Positions 62,101 to 64,000 of a DNA stretch of 64,000 nucleotides are shown here, piece after piece. Each line of letters opens with the position of its first letter. The stretch's first letter is position 1. A program made the position numbers and the translations under genes. Source of the DNA: Rhyacichthys aspro (lineage: Eukaryota > Chordata > Actinopteri > Gobiiformes > Rhyacichthyidae); assembly GCA_036850595.1 (NCBI GenBank), contig CM072160.1:12937906-13001905 (forward strand), read 5' to 3'. The notes beneath the pieces were generated by a model. The model was given only the letters and a program-made list of their open reading frames with translations, had not been told where the DNA came from and made no database searches.

Positions 62101-64000
62101 ACACAACACTGCAATTCACTCAGCAAGAGTTAGAGAACTATTCTTAGTCCAGTATGTGAAGTGGAGCGGACCCCCTCCTCCTTAGCTGTCCCAAGGGTAA
62201 GTGAAAAAAGCCTAGATGCCTAAGTGGACACTGCTGTCTAAAGTCGTATAGTGACAGGATGGTGAGCCTGCATGGACAGAGCTTTAGAGAATCAGAGCGA
62301 ATGGATAAAAGTTAAGCTCCAGTGAGGCACAGCCCGGTCAGCTAAGTCTGAAAGCAGCAGTTCACTGACTGTGAAGCTTTTCCAAAGAGCCTATTGTAAA
62401 CCTAGGTTGGCACAATGCACCGAGCCCCAGGGACCTCTCTCTCTCCTCCTCTCATGTGACCTCTCACAAACACTGATACAGAGGCACGTACTTTCTCTGC
62501 TCACAGATTGCCTACATAGACTAAACAGACCTTTTGTCCTCCCTTCACTTCACCAACCTCTAGACTGACACTTTAAGTCAAAAGCAGGAGAACAAGATGA
62601 AGACTATGAACACTTACACCACGCTTCAAAACTCAAGCAAAAACTGACGACTACGGCTGGGATGACAGTGCAGCCTCTAAAAACAGTGGGGTAATTCAGC
62701 AAGAGACAATGCCACCACTAACAGCTTAGATTTTTTTTCCTTTTAATTCCTTGTACTTTCTGAATGTGTCATTGAGAAGACAGTGGGTGAAAGGCACCAA
62801 GTCCTGGCAGTGTCCTGGTACTACAGTTATCTGCAGTTCAGTCATAACAAATGTCAAAGAGCTATTCATCCTCTTTAGCACAATCTCTGGCACAATCTTT
62901 AAATCTAAAGACAACATTACTGACATTACAGACGCTGTGACATAGACAGCAGCTTGGCATCCAGTCCCACTCAGACTAATGTGCTACTTTTACAATCTGG
63001 TCTGACATAGTTACAGTAAGTCACATGACTGGCTATACCTTTATAGTGGGTTGCATGTGCCATGTATCTGACTTATGTCTTCGGTCTGAAATAACACCTA
63101 ACAATGTCCTTCTTAAAGTAACACTATGTAACCTTTTTCACAGTGCACCCTTCTAACCAGATACTGCACTATGTAGTCATATCACTAAAGGAGTATGTAA
63201 CAATCTCATACACTTATCTCGCCAGATAACCACAACTTCCCTCATATCTAAACAAAATAATTGTCAAAAATTGTCTGTTATGTTTTACGTGATGACCTTC
63301 TCCACCAAAACATAATTAAAAAGCGTATGTGACTTTTAAAACACACATTGTCTGTCTATAAAGTTCCTGGCCCTCTACAGAGCCCTGCCGTTTTTAATAT
63401 TTGAGACTTTTTTTAAGAGGTGAAGGACATAAATGAACATCTAGGGACAGCAATTACATTACTATAGCACCAATGCATTGTACAGTTCTTTATTTGACAA
63501 ACTAAAGAAAATGTGTATGGAATTGGAACATTTTATATGGTAAGTGGTATCCAATTTGATTACAAAACAAAGTAATTATCAGCAGTTGGCACTCACTGAA
63601 AATGCTCCAGGACAAAAGAAACACCCTAACTTCTTCATTTTTACCCTGGGGTTCCTATCTCAACTGTCTGTCCCAGATACGTTTGTTCTAGTTCAGCTCT
63701 CCTCTTGTTTCCCATGTAAGGACAAATGGAATACATGTGACAGAGAGATCCTTGCAGATCGCATTTAATGTGTGCCGCCTGTGCACAACCGGAACATGTC
63801 CATCAAGCAAGATAACCCAAAAAGAAAAACCTTGTGGCAGTTAATACGAGTCAGTTATAAAGTGTAACAAATGTACAAGCAGAAGGACTTGTAATACTCT
63901 ACAGAGCACGGGGATGAAAAAGAGCTCCAGAGCAATAAATGAGATGAGAGATATGCAATGAGAGAGAGGAGCACTTCCTGTTAAAATTCCATCCTAATTG
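53143..64000. other. Gene-free flank upstream of the dock10 first coding exon
   Basis: About 10.9 kb with no gene I can support. If the canonical dock10 first exon lies beyond the window, this is its first intron; otherwise it is promoter and intergenic DNA. It contains one diverged interspersed repeat near 53.8 kb and scattered A/T runs. One longer minus-strand open frame (55651-56211, opened by GTG after an in-frame stop) has a helix-like Glu/Arg/Leu part and a hydrophobic part but no convincing splice context. No exon with homology I recognise was found on either strand. Confidence 0.45.
53770..53930 (+). repeat. Diverged teleost interspersed repeat with tRNA-like B box
   Basis: TTAGCACTCGTGCCTCACAG, GGTCCTGGGTTGAGTCCCC and a following CCTTTCTGTGATGAGTTTGC are diagnostic of an abundant fish repeat. 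The B-box-like GGGTTGAGTCCCC could mislead tRNA finders. There is no matching acceptor stem or A box, so it is not a tRNA gene. Confidence 0.55.

Overview
The window is nuclear DNA from a vertebrate, almost certainly a teleost fish. Genes are split into many short exons with GT-AG introns, the introns are AT-rich, there are microsatellites and fish-type DNA-transposon remnants, and the proteins are vertebrate families. No prokaryotic operon, CRISPR array, rRNA or intact tRNA was seen. Gene names come from recalled protein sequence and splice-phase reconstruction, not from a database search.

Layout: (1) 1-1191 (+) is the 3' end of il10ra, the IL-10 receptor ligand-binding chain. (2) 2649-3928 (-) is a tiny three-exon gene for a one-pass membrane microprotein, in the position and orientation of mammalian SMIM35. 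(3) 8336-14006 (+) is tmprss4, a type II transmembrane serine protease; 13 coding exons give 461 codons plus stop. (4) 15594-19836 (-) is mre11, the DNA double-strand-break nuclease; 19 coding exons give 699 codons plus stop. (5) 20669-23467 (+) is cep57, a centrosomal coiled-coil protein; 11 coding exons give 492 codons plus stop. It is head-to-head with mre11 across about 0.8 kb. (6) 24745-25879 (-) is a 217-aa coiled-coil protein, possibly CCDC195-like. (7) 27074-30093 is a nested transposon structure with about 0.5 kb terminal inverted repeats. (8) 31204-53142 (-) is dock10, a Cdc42/Rac-type guanine-nucleotide exchange factor; 57 coding exons give 2181 codons plus stop. (9) 53143-64000 is about 10.9 kb with no supportable gene, probably dock10 upstream or first-intron sequence.

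The reconstructed coding lengths of tmprss4, mre11, cep57, dock10, the coiled-coil gene and the microprotein are all multiples of three. That supports the exon boundaries given. In human terms the window joins three neighbourhoods: il10ra-smim35-tmprss4 (11q23), mre11 and cep57 (11q21), and dock10 with perhaps CCDC195 (2q36).

Most of the window is ordinary gene content. The points most worth checking are the nested palindromic transposon between the coiled-coil gene and dock10, the candidate 24-nt microexon and two GC-AG introns in dock10, the basic cysteine-rich microprotein, and the degron and three YxxQ motifs in the il10ra tail. I did not see convincing evidence of a wholly new biological system.
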